Below are positions 5,364-5,521 of a stretch of DNA of 5,521 nucleotides, piece by piece. The stretch spans positions 1 through 5,521 of the forward strand of contig JBLHWY010000268.1 of assembly GCA_047629195.1 (NCBI GenBank). The letters are read 5' to 3'. The DNA is from UBA4582 sp047629195 (lineage in GTDB: Bacteria > Pseudomonadota > Gammaproteobacteria > Pseudomonadales > Azotimanducaceae). Position 1 is the stretch's first letter; each line of letters starts with the position of its first letter. The notes beneath the pieces were generated by a model. It worked only from the letters and a program-made list of their open reading frames with translations. It did not search any database and had not been told where the DNA came from. The translations under genes and the position numbers were made by a program.

Positions 5364-5521
5364 GTGCTCGACTCATATCTATTAGCTTAAACTAGATCTT
5401 ACACTTCTACCTTTTTTATTTATTTTTTGTGGTTATGGTGTGAGATTATTTTGGTATCATCCGGCTATTGAAGATAAAAACAGAAGCTCACAAGGAGACA
5501 AAATTCGCTCCCTTTCGTCGC
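5364..5521. other. Non-coding right end; element/host boundary unresolved
   Basis: No ORF of note is present on either strand. A T-rich tract (5411-5428) follows terS but has no stem before it, so it is not a convincing terminator. TATCAT at 5455-5460 could be a -10 box, without a good -35, and AAGGAG at 5494-5499 looks like a ribosome site with no ATG within the window. This might be the leader of the next host gene; in many gammaproteobacteria that lack the island, gmk follows yicC. It contains TGGTTA (5430-5435) and an inverted TACCAAAAT (5448-5456) like those near int, which argues that the element reaches at least this far. Confidence 0.4.
5448..5456 (-). repeat. Right-end inverted copy of the int-promoter TACCAAAAT site
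   Basis: ATTTTGGTA here is the exact inverted complement of TACCAAAAT at 191-199. A shorter match, TACCAAAA, is at 112-119. Matching short sites near both ends of an integrative element are typical of integrase arm-type sites. A 9-base match between two short AT-rich regions could also arise by chance. Confidence 0.3.

Noticed and set aside
5411..5428. T-rich tract as a terS terminator
   Set aside because: No stem precedes it.
1..5521. tRNA, rRNA, CRISPR array, insertion sequence or conjugation oriT
   Set aside because: No cloverleaf, regular spacer-repeat array, transposase or relaxase-associated gene was seen. The yicC site of MGIs alone does not make this an MGI, since their mobility genes are absent.

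Overview
The window looks like an almost complete, very compact phage-satellite island (roughly 5.3 kb) in the chromosome of a gammaproteobacterium, probably a marine one. The host assignment rests on the first 90 bases, which encode the last 29 residues of YicC (ending VLIEQMREQIQNIE). The 3' end of yicC is a known insertion point for mobile islands in Vibrio and related genera. Base composition is moderately AT-rich. The genus cannot be read from the sequence alone.

Layout, all genes on the + strand: (1) host yicC 3' end, 2-91; (2) a 146-bp junction and control region with a TATAAT -10 box, a tandem TTTCGTGA repeat and three ATGGTTACCA repeats; (3) a complete tyrosine integrase, 238-1419; (4) an unrecognised 160-aa protein starting one base after the int stop codon, 1421-1903; (5) a 140-bp spacer holding a perfect 12-bp-arm dyad, 1956-1983; (6) an AlpA-type regulator, 2044-2280; (7) a 21-aa small ORF, 2277-2342, that overlaps alpA upstream and the primase gene downstream by ATGA junctions; (8) a 781-aa primase-helicase, 2339-4684; (9) a 289-bp non-coding region, 4685-4973, with four GGTTGGGG-type boxes arranged as inverted pairs around an AT-rich stretch, a strong candidate replication origin and possibly a packaging site; (10) an orphan terminase small subunit, 4974-5363; (11) 158 bp of non-coding DNA to the window end, 5364-5521, with no recognisable gene.

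The genes fit one life cycle. The integrase inserts the element at yicC. AlpA probably switches on excision and replication. The primase-helicase replicates the excised circle from the downstream origin, probably to concatemers. TerS recruits a helper phage's large terminase and procapsids. No large terminase, portal, capsid, tail, lysis, capsid-remodelling or conjugation gene is present, so the element must depend on a helper for packaging.

This set (int, alpA, primase, terS) matches Gram-negative phage-inducible chromosomal islands. The stripped-down content recalls the minimalist PICMI satellites of Vibrionaceae, but those insert next to fis, whereas this one sits at yicC. The right attachment site could not be identified: no direct repeat of 7 bp or more of the yicC end is visible in the last 180 bases.
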